Shown in pieces: positions 10,630 through 24,985 of a stretch of DNA of 64,000 bases. Each line of letters starts with the position of its first letter. Positions within the stretch are counted from its first letter, which is position 1. The notes beneath the pieces were generated by a model, which searched no databases, was not told where the DNA came from, and saw nothing but the letters and a program-made list of their open reading frames with translations. The stretch is from Stramonita haemastoma (Eukaryota; Mollusca; Gastropoda; Neogastropoda; Muricidae), in the NCBI GenBank assembly GCA_030674155.1, contig CM060317.1, positions 89,571,588-89,635,587 of the forward strand. Direction: 5' to 3'. The position numbers and the translations under genes are program-made.

Positions 10630-12309
10630 TTTTGTAGAGAAGAATGAACTGAGCAACTATAATAGCTAATACATGTACATGTATGCACCTTCTCACACCA
10701 ACAGTAAGCAACTTAGCAAGACAATAAAGACACAAAATTAAATCCACAGACTGCCTTGGCACAGCAATTTTTAAAATCAACATGTGTTGTAGGCAAAGTA
10801 GTTGTGCATTGTTGTACTGAGTGTAATTTTTTAGTGTTATAACTTATATAATGCATCATGATAATTGATAATGATATCTATTATTGTATGACAATTGACA
10901 TGTTATTATCATACATGTGCATTGTCAGTCATACATGTGTGGATGCACACTGTGAGTGCATGTGTGTGCGTGCCTACATGCTGTGTGACCCATGTGGATG
11001 TGTTGTGTTTGCATTTGTGTGTGTGCGTGAGTGTGTGTGTGTGTGTGTGTGTGATTTTAAAGATGGAAGGACATTTTATTGCTTATTTGATCATTGTTTA
11101 AGTTCTGTTGATTTGTATTCATGGCTTGTAATCCACATGAATTTCAATGTTCATTTAGATAATTAAGTGCTGGCAAGCTATGAATGTTATTTCTGGACAT
11201 TGTGCCCTGGTGGTGTGTTTATCATAAATTATTTTGCTATTGTATGAAGTTGATCTGTTACCTAGTGCTGTGCTCACAGTGTTAAATTGTACTTCTAATG
11301 TCAAGCGTACATGCATAGCACTAGCACTGTGGCAGGCATGTACCTCTCCCTCTCAGTGAGTAGATGTGCACACTTTTTAGAAATAGGTCACATCCATACA
11401 CAAGCTGCAGTGCAGTCAGACCAGCAACAAGGAGAAGAAAGGGGGGAGGAGGAGTGGAAGTTAGTAGAGTTGCATAGAGTGAGTGATGGAAGGAAGGTGG
11501 GTGAGGAAAAAGAAAGGGCCAAAGGCATGTTCATCAGCCCAGTTGTCAAGCCTTTTTCCCTTCTCAAGGTCAAACTCTTGCAAAGCTTTAGTTTAGCTTC
11601 TTGTGTTTTCTTTTTCACCCCCCCCCCCCCCCCCTTGTTTCCCCTCCAACCTCTGACTGCCTGCTAGTATCCCCACCTTTCCTGTTGTGGAACAACTGTG
11701 TGACTAATTATGTCCAATTACACTTGACTACAGTTAGTCTCAGGTAGAATAAGAATTGCTGAGGTTTTAGAAGTTCATATGGGCGAGCCATGTGCAACTT
11801 AAGTTTATGATTACAGTTTGTTTGTTTGGTTTTTGTTGTTTGTCTTTTTGTTTGGTGCGGTTGGATTGAAATAAAATGTTCAGCTTTTGTGTTAAGACGA
11901 TGTGGAGGGGACAATCATTTTAACTGTTTAATAGACTTTATTTACATTACAGTCAATAGAATGTATTGTGAGATGTGAGTTGCATGATTAATGTGAAAAA
12001 AGTGTTTATTGCCTGTTTATAATATGATTTCATGTCTGGTGGCGTGTTTCACATTGTCATGAGATGTGTGTTTTTATTTCTGTGTATACATGTATGTATG
12101 TTTTTTGTTTGTTTTTTCATCTTTTTTGTTTGTGTTGTGCTTACAATGCAACAGTAGAATAAGTGCAGAACTACTTTATGACAAAATAGGTTTCCATTGC
12201 GTTGGTGACAAAACATACAGCCTACAGGGCAATATCATCATTATCTTTAGTTTTAGTTAACATTTGTTTTTAAGAATGGGTTTGTTTTTATGCAGATGGC
12301 CTGTTATCA

Positions 12310-12652
12310 TTTCCCGATGTGGGGATACTGGGGGCCTGTCACTAGTGTCAACTGGGTATAAACAGCATCCCCACCCTCTGGAAATTCTGTGCTAGATATT
12401 TCCTCTTTTCTACCACTCTTTGTTTCTGATGTGGTTCTTTTCTTCCTGTCACTTCCTTCTTGTGTATTTTCTGCTTTCTTGTTCCTTTCTCCTGCCTTTT
12501 TCCAGAGAGACTTAAAGGCTGATAATACTCTCTTATGCTGAAGTCGGATGTGCTGGGCCTGACATGTCAGGTGCTTAACAGCAGTGTGATGCATTTTTGC
12601 TCATGAATATATCAGACAATAGTTGCTGAGCGTTCGATGAAAAAGAAGTATC
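12310..12652 (+). mobile_element. Dispersed retroelement-like repeat, family A (copy 2)
   Basis: Shares GGGGCCTGTCA, CTCTGGAAATTCTGTGCTAG, TTCTTCCTGTCACTTCCTT, CTGAAGTCGGATGTGCTGGG and tail GCGTTCGATGAAAAAGAAG with copy 1. It lies about 60 bp upstream of the first coding exon's acceptor. Confidence 0.8.
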
Positions 12653-12715
12653 ATTCCATCACTTCCCATACACATGGCTGTTTGATAATCAGCACTGTCT
12701 CAATGTCTGTTACAG

Positions 12716-12789
12716 GTTTTGGCATGGAAAACCTTCATGTTGATCCTAGGAAGCAGGAACTATTGGAAGCTCGATTCCTCGGTGGAAGG
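12716..12789 (+). CDS. TLK: TLK coding exon 1 (residues 1-22, start codon)
   Basis: The acceptor TTACAG ends at 12715, and 8 nt of 5' UTR precede ATG 12724. The encoded [18 protein letters not shown] is the conserved TLK N-terminus. The donor AGG|GTGAGA begins at 12790. The exon ends in phase 0. Confidence 0.92.
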
Positions 12790-15700
12790 GTGAGAAGTGT
12801 TCAGTGTAATATTAATGTAAAAGGCCTTGTAGAACTTTGGTGTTATTGTTGTTGACATGGACTTTGTTGATAAAATTGTCAGAACATTGATGGGTTTTTA
12901 ATGATAATTGAATTTTTTTTCTTATTATTTAAATCGGTGTCCATGTAAACTTTTGACAGAAATGTTGACACATTCTATCAAGTTATTAATGTACCCAAAA
13001 GCAAAATTGGTTGCCTTCCTTGGTCCAGAGAAGATATGTTACTTTGAATGGCAATTTTTTTTCTGAAATGTAGATTTAGTAATGTGTAGCACAATTAGTA
13101 ATGTGTATATTTCATACCCCCTCCAAAAGAAAAAAAGGAGAAAAAGCTCCTCTGCTGCCTTTTCCATTCATCCCCTGGCGAAAGAGAGCTCTGTGTTTGA
13201 TTTTATGAACTGCTGAACAAGATAGCTGCCAGTCCACCAAGAGGGAAAAATCAAGATGGTGTGTTCATTTTTTTTCGTTGTAGTGTTAAGCATACTGATG
13301 GTATCGTTCATGATATTTTTGATGTGCATGATGAATTTCTGCTTTGGTTTGAAATTGCGGGACAGGTTTTGTGAAGTTCATCATCTTGATTTGATTCTGC
13401 TGAGCTAAGTTAAAGCTTATTAGTTTGGTATCAAATTTAATCTTCTTAGGTTTTGTTACCTCTTTATTTGACATCTATTTTTCTGCATTTTAGATGCTAT
13501 AAATGAATTTATTTGTGGCAGTTCGGCATATATGCACCATAAAAACTCCCCCCCACCCCCACCCCCTCAAATTATGTTGTGGAAAATTTTGTGGTCTGTA
13601 GGAGCATAGACCTTTATCACCATCACTGCATGGCTTATATTATTATTGATCACGATTTGTTCATTGTGTGCATGTCTTGTTTTAGAGAAGTTGTTTTCTT
13701 GGGAGTTGTGGTACTTGACAGTTTTCTGGATTAGCCACCATCTTTTGAATAGTGTAATATATGTGCTAAAGTTTGAATGTTAACTTCCTATTTGGTTCAA
13801 TTATCTTTCTGACTTTGTTCATAGTTGTTTGTTTTTAAACTGTATTGTAATGTTTACATCATGTACAAAATATTTTGTTCCATGTCTGACTCAGGAATGT
13901 AGTGTACTTGGAAGTGAAAACCTAGAGTAATAACTCTTAATGTTGTTGTCAAAGTGCATTTTTTATCTCAAGAGTTTATGGCGGATTAGCTAGAACTTAA
14001 ACCACATGTGCAACTGAGGCTATTGTTTAATTGAATGAAGGTGCATTTTTATTTTTAGGTTCAGTAGTGCTCTCTCAAAATTGAATAACTCATCATATCA
14101 GTGAACAGAGAATATATATATTTGCTAGTTGATCATATGGTAGCCTCTTAAATAGTTAGTCTGGGGTATCAAATCTCTCCAGGGAAATTCTGAAATACTG
14201 GAGAGTTTTTGCCATCTTGGTTTTGTGTTGTGATTTTACCCAGTGTGGCATCCAGGTAGGGACTGGGGAACTTGATGAAAGTAAATTTATATGATAATAT
14301 ACATCATGTGCATTCATATGAACAGGTCTCTTTTTGTTGTCATTATCTTTCTACTTGATGAAAGTAAATATAATAATATACATCATGTGCATTCATATGA
14401 AGATAATGAACAGGCCTCTTTTTGTTGTCATTATCTTTCTCTCTTCTTCATCTTGTCTCATTCTTTTAAGACTTTGCCTAGGTATCCTAAGAACTGACAA
14501 CCGTAGAAAATGTGATAGAACTGAATAAGCAGGTTCAGACATGTTTGTGTGTGCAATTTTTTCTTTGTTGTCTTCAGAATCACATTATCATGTCCTTACT
14601 TGGATAATCGTTTGATTATTAGATTAAAAAAAACAAAAACAACTTACTGCTGAGATCTATTGTGCAAATACTCAGAATTAAGTGAACTTGATGAAGTTGA
14701 CTAAGATTAAGAAACAGTTTGCTATTATGATTGATGTATTCACTCGTTCAGTTATTCTGGTCTTCAGTTTCAGTTGTTTGATCTTGTTGGAAGAAATTGA
14801 TGGTTCCAGAAAGTTAGATATTGGCAGATTTATCATACTGTTTATTGATTAATTTTTTATATATTTTTTTTATATTGATTTATTGATGCAGGGGAAGGGG
14901 GTATTTTCCATTTTATACTTGAAATGTGATGGAATTTGTTAGTTATGTACACCATTTTAAAAACTGAAAATTGAAACAGAGCTGAATGCATTGGAATTGG
15001 ATGAAGTTATTTTGATCGGTGGGTTGAGCATTATCATATTGGCATAGTTTTGTAATTTTGTGATGCACTTAGCTTGTTGGTTACACGGACTGGTAAGAAA
15101 ATTGATACATGTTCATGGTATGACAGAATTCCCCATTTTGTGCTTTTTTGTTTTTTCAGAATCAGCCATCGCTTGGTGATGTTAAGGTTTCAGAAAATAT
15201 CATTGAAATGCAGAAGCAGGTAAAGTGAAGTTAATCTGTGAGTCTCCTCAGGCTCTTGCCACTCTCTTCTGACCAAGTCCAAAATAACCTTACTCTTGCT
15301 TTTGACTCCATCTACACTAGACCCAGGCTTATCAGTAGAGCCCTCCTGTCTTTCTTTCCCTGCAAGTGACTATCCACTTATCATATTCTATTTTAAAGTT
15401 AAAGAAAGAACAACCTCAAGATAATTTTATATGACTTCTCATATTATTTGGCTTATTGAGTCTGCAAATTTTGGCTTATTGAGCCTGCAAATTTTGGCTT
15501 ATTGAGTCTGCAAATTTTGGCTTATTGGCTTCCCCCTGCTTTTATTTGTAAAAAAAAAAAAAAAAAAGTTTTCTGCACTTAAAATTCAGAATATGTTGAC
15601 AATTCAGAGTATGCTGTACAAGAATGCCAACTTTGTTACTTACTTATCATGACTGCTTCAAGTGTTCGGAGAATGATCTTTTTTTTTCGTGCCTTTGGTT

Positions 15701-16239
15701 AGTTTGAAGCTGCTCAGATTTAATGGAAAAGTTTCTTAAGCTGTGGCTGACATCACAGACAAAGATCAACAGCAACAGCCACCACAAAAAAAAGTAAAAA
15801 AAAGGAACCAAACTGTTGTATAACTAGTTGCATAGTGTTGTATGACAGATGTAATGGTATCTATAATAATAATAATAATAATAATAATAATTAATACATG
15901 GAACTTACATAGCGCTATATCTTGTATATCTTGTAAAAGCAAATCAAAGCACTTAAGCGCTTAAGAATCTATAGTGTTTCTGGTGTGCAGAATGATGACT
16001 CTCTTATACTAACATCATTACACTGTTTATGACATTTATGCATAATGTGTTTTCATCTGAATTTCTTCTTCTCCAACCCCACTTACTCTCACATTTCTGT
16101 TTAGTCTCCATTATTTCTTTTTGCTTTAGAAGCAAAGTCTATAGCATGCACTTGATCTGTACTCTCTTGTTTGCTTTTCTCTTTTGGTAATAATACAGAA
16201 AATAACTCAGTTATGACATGTTTTGGCGTGTAAGTGAAT

Positions 16240-16270
<31 letters not shown>

Positions 16271-19200
16271 GTGCGTGCGTGCGTGCGTGCTGCGTGCGTG
16301 CGTGCGTGTGTGTGTGCATGTGTGTGTTCATGATTGCATGTGAGCATGCATGTGTTCATGTGCATGTGTGTGCGAGTGCATGCATTGAGAAGTGATTTGT
16401 GCACCACTATTTACCCTTTGATTCATGACAAAGCTGCATGTACAGATTTTTGTCTCCCTCCCCCCAGCATGTCAGGTAGTTTGTGCAAACATTGTAGATC
16501 CCTGTAAAACTTCCGCGCTCCCTCTGACTCCCACACTTGTCACAAAACAAAAGGACGGTAAAGAAAACATCTTGCAGGTTGGAAGTAGTGAGTTTGAGGT
16601 CTGTAAGGGTTGTAACGATCAAGACGGTTCGTTTTCGGTACAGTACAAAGCAGATTTGAATCAATGACTAGTGTTTGCATGTGTTCTATCCATACATTAC
16701 GTGTGTATTTTGACTTGCTTTTTATTGCTCATTCACATTGTATTTTGTAGTTGTAATACTGTCTCATTTGATAAGTTGTTTTAGTCTCCACTTTCATATT
16801 ATTTGGTAAAGGACTAAGTTTCATTCAGATCCCAAAGACAAATATCAAACTTATGTTTTCACCCAGCAAATATTAGAATAGGTGCAATTTTGGCTGTAAA
16901 ATAATGCCGTTTTATGGCATTTTGACTACATATGGGAACGAGTTAATGGACTTCTCTTTAAAAAAAAAAAAAAATCTATATATAGTAACATTTGTGAAGT
17001 AGTGTTCCATTTTCATTGTTCAAGGTAACAAATATGGCAAGTCAGTAGCTGTCTTTGAAAGTCTGTCATAACTGACTTTGAAATGAAATCAGAATTGTTA
17101 GGAAGAGTGTTATGTTAGCAGCTTTCTAAAAGAGTGGTGTGGCATTTAGTTACCAGTGTCCATGTTAGACATCAGGGCATGGCGGTGCTTTTAGTCATTC
17201 CAGCAGGTAGGGAGTGATAAGTTAGTTCCATAGGGACTTCCAATTTCATGACGACCTTGGCTGCAAGTTGTGTTTATTTCAACTTATTTTCCTGTCTTGT
17301 CTTTTGTGTACTCAGACTGGAACTTGCCTGACTAAATTTATTTATGTCCTGTCTGATAATAAAGTGATGGATCAGTAAATACTAAATGGTCATGAAAAGG
17401 AAGAGAATCAGCAATATATTTGTGCACGCCATGAGTCTTTCAGTTTATAAAGTGTTGCTGGTGAGGATTTGGCTTGCATGCTGATGATGTCATATATCAC
17501 ATCTACATGCTGATGATGTCATATATCACATCTACATGCTGATGATGTAATATATCACATCTACATGCTGATGATGTCATATATCACATCTACACTTTGA
17601 TGCCTTTAACTTGACAGCACTTCACTTTCGATCTTCTGCCCCCCCCCCCATCCCCCATTTATTTCTGTTTTTGTTTAAAATACTACCACACACACAATGA
17701 ATAGAACTAGGTTTTGTCGGCAGCCAGGTAGTGTGTTATCTTCACATTCCCCATGAAAAATGTCAGACTGTCTCAGTGTCCCAGGCTCAGTTAACGTCTT
17801 GATCTGGCTGACTGAAACTTGGCCTAGCAGTTAGTAATTTTATACTCTTCTCGCCAGCTTTTGTGACTGTAAAGAGTAGTGGACATTTTCAGCATGACAG
17901 AAAATGACAGATCATGTTAGTATGCTTCATCTGTGTATTGCTATGTTCTTAGTAGCACTAAAGTGTTGTCACCTTCCCTTCAGCGCTGATAGTGCAAATC
18001 AGGGTGTGAGCTTTTGACTTGATGTGCAAGGTCTGCATCCAGCACTTTGGGCCAGGCTGATACTGAGAGATTGTTAGGATGGGGCTTCTCACTTGAGTCT
18101 ACAAAATCTCTAAACATCAACTTTGCCAAGATGTGCTTGAAATGGAAAGAGTAAATGCTTGTAGGGGGGGGGGGGGGGGGAGGCAGAAAGATGTGTTGGA
18201 ATGTGGTATCAGACAAAGACTCTGCAGTATATCTCCAAGCTGATGGGGCAGTCAGAGGTCTGCAGGTCAGTCAGTGGCTTGGCAGCGTCAGTGGAAATAG
18301 AGGAAAAATTCATAGACACAAAGGGCTTTGTAAACACTTCTCTTGTTCATTGCCATTGGAAATGCAAAGAATGTGCCTAGATCTGTTTATAATTTATAAT
18401 GATGTGTGTTTGTTTCAGTCGTTTCCATCCCTGACGGCAACGTCTCAGCTGCCCCCGCCCTCTGCCCAGCCTATGTCCCAAGACAACAGCGGCAGTGGTG
18501 GTGCTTCTATTGACCGGGAAGAAATTTCTGAAGTGAGTGTCAAGATTATCGTTTGTCTTTTATAGCATTGACTTTGTGTTATGTTCTTGATGCAAGAGAT
18601 GTGGACTAGGTATCTTGTGTAGACATGTTGTCTGTATGTTTTAGCATTTTAAAATGCAGAATCTTGTTTGTTTGTCATTTCTGTTTGCATGTATACAACT
18701 GTCGTTTTGTCAGAGTGAACTTCTATTGGCCATTGGGTCTGTTACATGGGGTAGGGTAAATTCTTCAATAAATATTGTTTTGGTTGAAATCAAAATCTGT
18801 TGTCTCTGGTGTTTGTTTCATTACCACGTAATATGAAGCAATATCATCAAGCATGAGCAACAGTAGTAAAGATTTCAAGGATGCATAAGATAACCTTTTG
18901 TCCCTGTATCTTCCAATGTCAACCATTTTCAACATCTTTTCATTACTCAATGTACCATCTGGAAATAAAAATTTGATTGATTGATTGATGAACTAGTATG
19001 TATACATATTTTTGGCTCATTTTGTACAGTTTGATTTCAAATATCATAGTTTATTTAACATGTTGTATAGTTTGGTTTGTTCATGTTTGAGAATTGTGAA
19101 ATGTTAACATGTTGTATAGTTAGGTTTGTTCATGTTTGAGAATTGTGAAATGTTAACATGCTGTATAGTTAGGTTTGTTATTGTTTGAGAATTGTGAATG

Positions 19201-21595
19201 TTAACATGTTGTATAGTAGTTAGTGTTTGTTCATGTTTAGAAGATTGTGATGTTTCAGCACCACCAGGTGGTGGGTGTTACTCCAGAGAAAAGCAAGCCG
19301 GCAGAGAGGAAGCGGAAGCGGAAAAACCCCATTGAACCTGGAGGAGACTCCTGTAAGCAACTGCCACTTATTCCAGCATACACATGTCTGTACTGTTTCA
19401 GATCATCAGTCACTGCAAACAAACCTTCTTCCTAAAAAAACATGTATTTTTGCCTATTCATGGCTGCCCTTTATTCCTCATGGTAGCGAAGAGGACTTGG
19501 TAATCTTTTCTTGAATTTAAATGTGAAAAAGAAAACCACCCCAACCCCACCATAAACCAACCCCCAAGTTGGTAAACCTCTCTGGTTCTATTCTTATTGT
19601 AATATATGCAACATATCAACATTTGGATCTCTATAGTATTGGGGTTGAGGAATGGATATGTTCTTGTTAAATGAAACTAAAAGTCACCAGAAATCTTTAT
19701 AAACACTAACAGTATTTGGCTCGGAGTTGAGTGCAGTACATGTGTGAATTGTCAGTCTTTTCTTTCTTTTCCTGAGGAAACATTCTGTTACATATCAAAT
19801 ATCTGATTTCAGTGTCAGTGAAAAACAGCAGAGCAGAGACCAATGGGAAAAAGATAAACGAATACTTCAAGGTAAGATGCTTCCAAACTATGTGAGAAAG
19901 ACATTTGCTCTTTGATTTCAGTTAATGGACCAGACTGTTATGTAGCCAGTGTAACTGAATGATGTATAATTTGTAATGTTGCCAATGAAGCAGTGAATCT
20001 GGTTTGTGACTGTGTAAAATGTAACCATAAAAGTATTGTGCTTTGTTGAGAAAGGGTTAGTCTTAAAATATTTTTTTTATTGTAGATAAGAGTGTCTTTT
20101 AAGGAAAAAAAATGGGATAGATTTTGTCTTTGTGATAAAGTTTGTTTGTGATCAAGTTACAGAGATATATCTCAGTATTTTTAAAAAATTGAAATCTTTA
20201 TGCTCTGCACTTAACACTTTGACTCATGAAGGTTTGAATGAGGTTTAACATTCACTTGTCATGGAATATCTCAAGAGACATAAATGGCATTGTAGTGTTG
20301 AGGCTATGTATGGACTTCAGTGCAGACAGTCTGTGTGATGGCACTGTACTGTTGAGGCTATGTATGTACTTTAGTCAGCAGTTGTAGTTTAGTTGGGGCA
20401 TGTATTACTTAGTCCAGTCGTGTGATGGCATTGTAGTGTTGAGGCTATGTATGTACTTTAGTGCAGACAGTCTGTGTGATGGCATTGTAGTGTTGAGGCT
20501 ATGTATGTACTTTAGTGCAGCATCGGACATTGTCGTTGAGTATGTATGGACTCAGTGAGACTGTTTGTATGGCTTAGTGTTAGCTATGTAGTACTTTAGT
20601 GCAGACAGTCTGTGTGATGGCACTTGTAGTGTTGAGGCTATGTATGTACTTTAGTGTAGACAGTCTGTGTGATGGCATTGTAGTGTTGAGGCTATGTATG
20701 TACTTAGTGAGACAGTCTCTGTGATGGCATTGTACGTTGAGGCTATGTATGTACTATTCAGTTACTGTGGGCATTGTAGGTACTTATGGACTTCGTGAAT
20801 TGTGATGGCACTGTATGTTGAGGCTATGTATGTACTTTAGTGCAGACAGTCTGTGTGATGGCACTGTATGTTGAGGCTATGTATGTACTTAGTGCTAGAC
20901 AGTCTGTGTGATGGCATTGTAGTGTTGAGGCTATGTATGTACTTGAGTGTAGACAGTCTGTGTGATGGCATTGTAGTGTTGAGGCTATGTATGTACTTGA
21001 GTGTAGACAGTCTGTGTTATGGCATTGTAGGTGCTTGTTGAGGGTGCAGTCTTATGCATTGTATTGACTATGTTACTGTAGTGTGTAGACAGTCTGTGTG
21101 ATGGCATTGTAGTGTTGAGGCTATGTATGTACTTGAGTGTAGACAGTCTCTGTGATGGCACTGTACTGTTGAGGCTATGTGTGTACTTCAGTGTAGACAG
21201 TCTGTGTGATGGCATTGTAGTGTTGAGGCTATGTATGTACTTGAGTGTAGACAGTCTCTGTGATGGCACTGTACTGTTGAGGCTATGTGTGTACTTCAGT
21301 GTAGACAGTCTGTGTGATGGCATTGTAGTGTTGAGGCTATGTATACATGTACTGTAGTGTAGACAGTGTGTGATGGCATTGTAGTGTTGAGGCTATGTAT
21401 ACATGTACTGTAGTGTAGACAGTCTGTGTGATGGCATTGTAGTGTTGAGGCTATGTATACATGTACTGTAGTGTAGACAGTCTGTGTGATCAGTGCTCCA
21501 CTTTCCCTGTGCAGAATCAGTCACCCAGCAGAGCCAGCCAGTCAGGGCCAAAGTCACCCTCACCACAAGGCTACCTGCCTGTGAGTTGCTGGATT

Positions 21596-21641
<46 letters not shown>

Positions 21642-24532
21642 GTGTTTGGGTGTTTGTGAGTGTGTGTGTTTGAAGGGGGGATGTATGTGTGTTTGGGGGG
21701 CTTGTGTTTGGGGGTGTGTGTGCATGTGCATCATGAGGTAGCATGTAAGTGGGTGGAAAATGCCTGAAAGTTGAAGAAGGGTGAGGGGACAGTTAGTAGA
21801 GAGGAGGGGGTTGGGGGGGGGGGGAAGATTGAAAGGAAGGAGGAAAGGAGGGTGGCTTCAGGAGGAAGGGAAGGGCATGTGAGAAAGAAAGAAGGAAGGA
21901 AGGATAAGAAAAGAAGATAGCTGTTATCTCTGTATTTTTAACAGGTGAGCAAATGTAGGGGTGGGGAGGGGACAGGGAAAACCACCAGGAAAGCTTGTTT
22001 TTGCATCTTTTCCTCCCCTTATACTCTGCCTCATGTTTGACTTTAAAGTTGTTTTGTTTTGTTTTGTTTATTCAGGTTGTACAGGGTTTGCATGCTCCTT
22101 AAAACTTGAATTTTGAGACCCTCTTTTTGAGGCCTTGAATCACCTTGTATTGTAAATGACCAAAATGTGAACTTTTAACAAAAGCCCCTTTATCCTTTTT
22201 TATTTGTAGTATGTAGTTAGATTTATTTAAAAAGAGAAGACACTTATGGTGTTTGAATTTGCAACTTATATATATAATGGTAATAATTACCCATTACAAT
22301 ATCCGAGTGTAATGATAAAAATAGATTGGAAGCCATCCAGCATTTTTTTGGCAACGATTGATGTCTATTAAAAAAAAAAAGAAGAAAGAAGAGAAAAGGG
22401 ATGGGAAGAAAAGAAGATAGGAAGCCAGTGCTGAAGACAGTATGGTGGTGACCAGTGATGTGTGAAGTCTGTTGATGTTTTCCAGTTCAGCGCCACGTCA
22501 CCAGGATCATCCTCAAACTCCATTCACGAGTTGGCTCTGGGCTTCCCCTCCCGCCCTGTGGCCTCTCTGGTCACACCTGCTGTCCACAAACCTGTGCAGG
22601 TACGACAGACAGTGCAGGTAGAATGTATGTGTGTGGTCACAGTGCAGGTACAACAGACAGTGCAGGTAGAATGTGTGTGTGTGTGTGTGGTCCACAGTGC
22701 AGTGTTCCAGGACAGTGCAGGTAAAAGAAGTGGTGATGTGTGTGTGGTCACAGTGCAGGTACAACAGACAGTGCAGGTAGAATGTGTGTGTGTGGTCACA
22801 GTGCAGGTACAACAGACAGTGCAGGTAGAATGTGTGTGTGTGGTCACAGTGCAGGTACAACAGGACAGTGCAGGTAGAATGTGTGTGTGTGTGGTCACAG
22901 TGCAGGTACGACAGGCAGTGCAGGTAGAATGTGTGTGTGTGTGGTGGTCACAGTGCAGGTACGACAGACAGTGCAGGTAGAATGTGTGTGTGTGGTCACA
23001 GTGCAGGTAATGCAACAGGGGGTATGTGTGTGTGTGGTCACAGTGCAGTAGAACGTTGTTGGTAAAAGTGCAGGTAGAACTCTGTGTGTTGGTCACAGTG
23101 CAGGTAGAACTCGTTGTTTGGTCACAGTGCAGGTAGAACTCGGTGTGTGTGGTCACAGTGCAGGTAGAACTCGGTGGTGTGTGGTCACAGTGCAGGTAGA
23201 CTCGTTGTGTGTGGTCACAGTGCAGGTAGACTCTAGTTGTTGGTCACAGTGCAGGTAGAACTTGTTTCCTGTATGACTGTGTTGGTCACAGTACAGTAGA
23301 CTCTGTGTGTCACAGTGCAAAATTGTGTGTGGTGGTAAGTGCAGGTAAACTGTTGTGTGGTGTTAGAAGACTATTTTGGGAACATTGAATTTGACCGACA
23401 AACTTTTGGGAAAATAGCACTGTTTATAGGAATGCATCAAAACGTCAGACTGAACATTCTGGCTGAAAGATGACCTGTAAGGGCCAGAGATAGGGTTGTA
23501 GGTTTTCTTGCCAACCTAAATTGGGGGGGGGAGGGGGGTAGGTGCTTTTGATGTTGGGAATGATCTCTACCAGCAGTGTTAACTGTCATGTAGTGCTGCT
23601 GTAGGTTAGGGTGAACTGATGTCATATTCACCTTGAAGACAGTTATGTGATCTGTTATCTGCCATAGTGAGTTTTGATCAAGCAGTTGTAATTGTTTTGT
23701 TGTAATAAAGTTTGCAGGAAATTTGTTAAATAGTTTCACTGTTGTGGACAGTCAAAAAAAAAAATGTCAGTCTTATTGGAATCTGAATTGACTGGCACAC
23801 TTCTTCAATCCTGCTGATGAAATGACAGAAATTCAGAATAGAAGAGAGGATCCATAACTACTATCAAATCAAGCATTCTTTACATGTCTGGAAACTGGAA
23901 AGAGAAAATTTTAGTGGGTTTTACGTTTGTTTTTTAAACCATTGTGGTTTCATGATAAGGGTAGATACATGGCAAGTCTAAATACAATCTAGATGCCAGA
24001 AGTCAGCACTTGCCTCCCTTTACTTTGCTGGATATTCAAAGACGTGTCACTTAAGATTTCCAGTCATCCCCCCTTTTCCCTAGTGTCAACTGTCAAATTT
24101 TTTTTTTTATGATAGTGCTTCTTAAATTACCAAAGGAATATGCAAGCTGATGATTGTTGTAAAAAATAGTTTTCATTTATATAGATATAAAAACTTGCTG
24201 TTAAGAGGGAGGGAGGGGCTGTGGCGTTTGAAATCTTGAATGTTTTGACTGATGTCTTACAATGTGAAGCCAATGTTACAGCGGACTTAACCATGACCAA
24301 TCTGGATGCCATGAAAGCAATCAAAAACTCCTTGATCTGGAGCAGAAGAACTCCAGGATAGATGAACTCATTAGAGTAAGTACAGGTCTACTCCACAGGC
24401 CAGCTTGTTGTCGTGTTGTGAAGTGATGTGCATACTTTGGTTGTAGTTAAATTTTCTGTAAACTTGTTGAAATCCAAAACTGATTGAGTAAAAGATTGGT
24501 TAAAAAAAAAATTATATATATTGTAAGCTCTC

Positions 24533-24614
<82 letters not shown>

Positions 24615-24864
24615 TCTCTCTCTTGCTGTATTGTGTTCTGATGTCTCATTATGTCAAAACAAAAGTTTGTAAAAATATCAAAACAAAGTTTCACAATAAC
24701 GTTAATCAAAATTGATGTCATACCATCACGTCATCACAATAAACACCCCCTGAGGAAAGTGAAAGCCGAAATATTGGGGAACCATATATGCTGGTTGTTT
24801 TACTTTCGTTATGTGTTTTACATACATACATATATATAATATATGTGTATATATATATTTATAT

Positions 24865-24936
<72 letters not shown>

Positions 24937-24945
24937 TGTTTTCAG

Positions 24946-24985
<40 letters not shown>

